Assembly: GCA_002505775.1 (NCBI GenBank)
Contig: DAVY01000028.1
Span: 785-14,194 of the forward strand
Direction: 5' to 3'
Origin: Euryarchaeota archaeon UBA130
GTDB taxonomy: Archaea; Thermoplasmatota; Poseidoniia; Poseidoniales; Thalassarchaeaceae
DNA: 13,410 nucleotides
A program made the translations under genes and the position numbers. Below the pieces are notes generated by a model. It did not search any database. It saw nothing but the letters and a program-made list of their open reading frames with translations, and was not told the DNA's origin. Shown in pieces: positions 12,633 to 13,410 of this stretch. Position 1 is the first letter of the stretch. Each line of letters begins with the position of its first letter.

Positions 12633-13410
12633 TGAGCCTAATACAATCCTACAAGGTAGGGCACTCGCCGGACCCCGATGACGCCTTCATGTTTCATGCG
12701 ATGACAACTGGGGCAATAGATACGGGTGGAAGGAAATACGAACATGTTCTGTTGGACATTGAGACTCTCAACAAGCACGCTACAAATGGGGACTATGAGG
12801 TATCAGCTGTCAGTATTCATTCATTTCCCGAGATATCTGATAAATATCACCTCATGAATTGTGGTGCTTCCATGGGAGAAGGTTACGGGCCAATGATAAT
12901 TTCAAGCAGGGAGATGGAACTAGAAGAGGCAAAAAATCTGGTATTCGCCATACCTGGAGTAGGTACCAGTGCCTATCTTGCACTAAGATTGGCTTTGGGG
13001 GATGTGAAGTTTGAGGTGGTTCCTTTCGATGAGATAATGCCAGCAGTTCAGAGGGGGGACTTTGACGTAGGGGTGATTATTCACGAAGGCCAGTTAACCT
13101 GGAAAAATGAGGGCGTCTGTTTGATTCTTGACTTGGGCATATGGTGGAACGAGAAAACTGGCCTGCCTCTACCACTAGGTGGAAATGTAGTCAGGAAGGA
13201 TCTCGGGATGGAGTTGTGTAGTGAAATAACGAATGACGTGAGGAATAGTATCGAGCACTCACTTAACAATCCCGACGAAGCACTGCGATTTGCAAAGAAA
13301 TGGGGAAGAGGGATAGATGATTCCACGAATGAAGAGTTTGTTGGCATGTACGTGAACAGCAGGACTCTGGATTATGGTGATGACGGAAGAGAGGCGATTA
13401 GGCTCTTTCT
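12632..13410 (+). CDS. MqnD-family protein (1,4-dihydroxy-6-naphthoate synthase-like), 3' end off the window
   Basis: The frame is open from the ATG at 12632 to the right edge (259 full codons). The fold is that of periplasmic binding proteins reused as an enzyme. MqnD turns cyclic dehypoxanthine futalosine into 1,4-dihydroxy-6-naphthoate in the futalosine route to menaquinone. Matching segments are VGHSPDPDDAFMFHAM (about 9-24), LDIETLNKHATNGDYEVSAV (about 41-60), GYGPMIIS, IPGVGTSAYLALRL (about 107-120), DFDVGVIIHEGQLTW (about 143-157), with the His proposed as catalytic base in the family, and GLPLPLGGNVV (about 177-187). MqnA shares the fold, but HSPDPDD and IHEGQL point to MqnD. No other mqn gene is visible, so the pathway assignment is inferred. 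The start is probably leaderless or hairpin-covered, since no ribosome-binding site is seen. Confidence 0.88.
   Translation, partial: MSLIQSYKVGHSPDPDDAFMFHAMTTGAIDTGGRKYEHVLLDIETLNKHATNGDYEVSAVSIHSFPEISDKYHLMNCGASMGEGYGPMIISSREMELEEAKNLVFAIPGVGTSAYLALRLALGDVKFEVVPFDEIMPAVQRGDFDVGVIIHEGQLTWKNEGVCLILDLGIWWNEKTGLPLPLGGNVVRKDLGMELCSEITNDVRNSIEHSLNNPDEALRFAKKWGRGIDDSTNEEFVGMYVNSRTLDYGDDGREAIRLF

Overview
The window looks like a piece of an archaeal chromosome, most probably from a planktonic Thermoplasmatota/Marine Group II type euryarchaeon. The domain is well supported. The ribosomal proteins S19e, L39e, L31e and S17e and the small primase subunit PriS exist only in archaea and eukaryotes. Gene starts show either GGTGA/GGAG-type Shine-Dalgarno sites inside operons or TATA-like boxes about 26 bases upstream of leaderless ATGs. 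The group assignment is inference from gene content and moderate GC; no marker in the window settles it. Nearly every base is coding, gene-to-gene gaps are short, and no mobile element, CRISPR array, tRNA or rRNA was seen.

Layout: (1) 1-751 (-), a two-helix membrane protein running off the left edge; it diverges from a nitroreductase (815-1543, +). (2) 1608-3501 (-), a ribosomal operon transcribed S19e, L39e, L31e, S17e, TrmJ-like tRNA methyltransferase, with its TATA box at about 3536-3542. (3) 3634-4443 (+), a second protein anchored at both ends, meeting (4) a compact minus-strand trio: an NADPH-dependent FMN reductase-like flavoprotein (4990-5535), a 56-residue two-helix protein starting at TTG (4818-4988), and a PqqD/RRE-like protein (4440-4814). 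(5) 5637-7319 (+), a large TPR protein. (6) A metallo-cofactor block: FdhD (7312-8115, -) diverging from an A-type Fe-S carrier (8254-8583, +) and a YgfZ/IBA57-like folate-binding-fold protein (8588-9484, +). (7) A probable minus-strand operon of four genes: a 65-residue protein, PriS, an acidic polyproline protein with a duplicated C-terminal motif, and a four-helix RDD-like membrane protein with a very basic N-terminal tail. (8) 12632-13410 (+), an MqnD-family protein running off the right edge.

How the parts fit: the ribosomal operon couples subunit proteins to a tRNA-modifying enzyme. The A-type carrier and the YgfZ-like protein recall the ISCA/IBA57 partnership that completes [4Fe-4S] enzymes, and FdhD activates molybdenum formate dehydrogenase-type enzymes, so that block probably serves redox-enzyme maturation. 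The most unexplained parts are the flavoprotein/small membrane protein/PqqD-like trio and the acidic polyproline protein next to primase.
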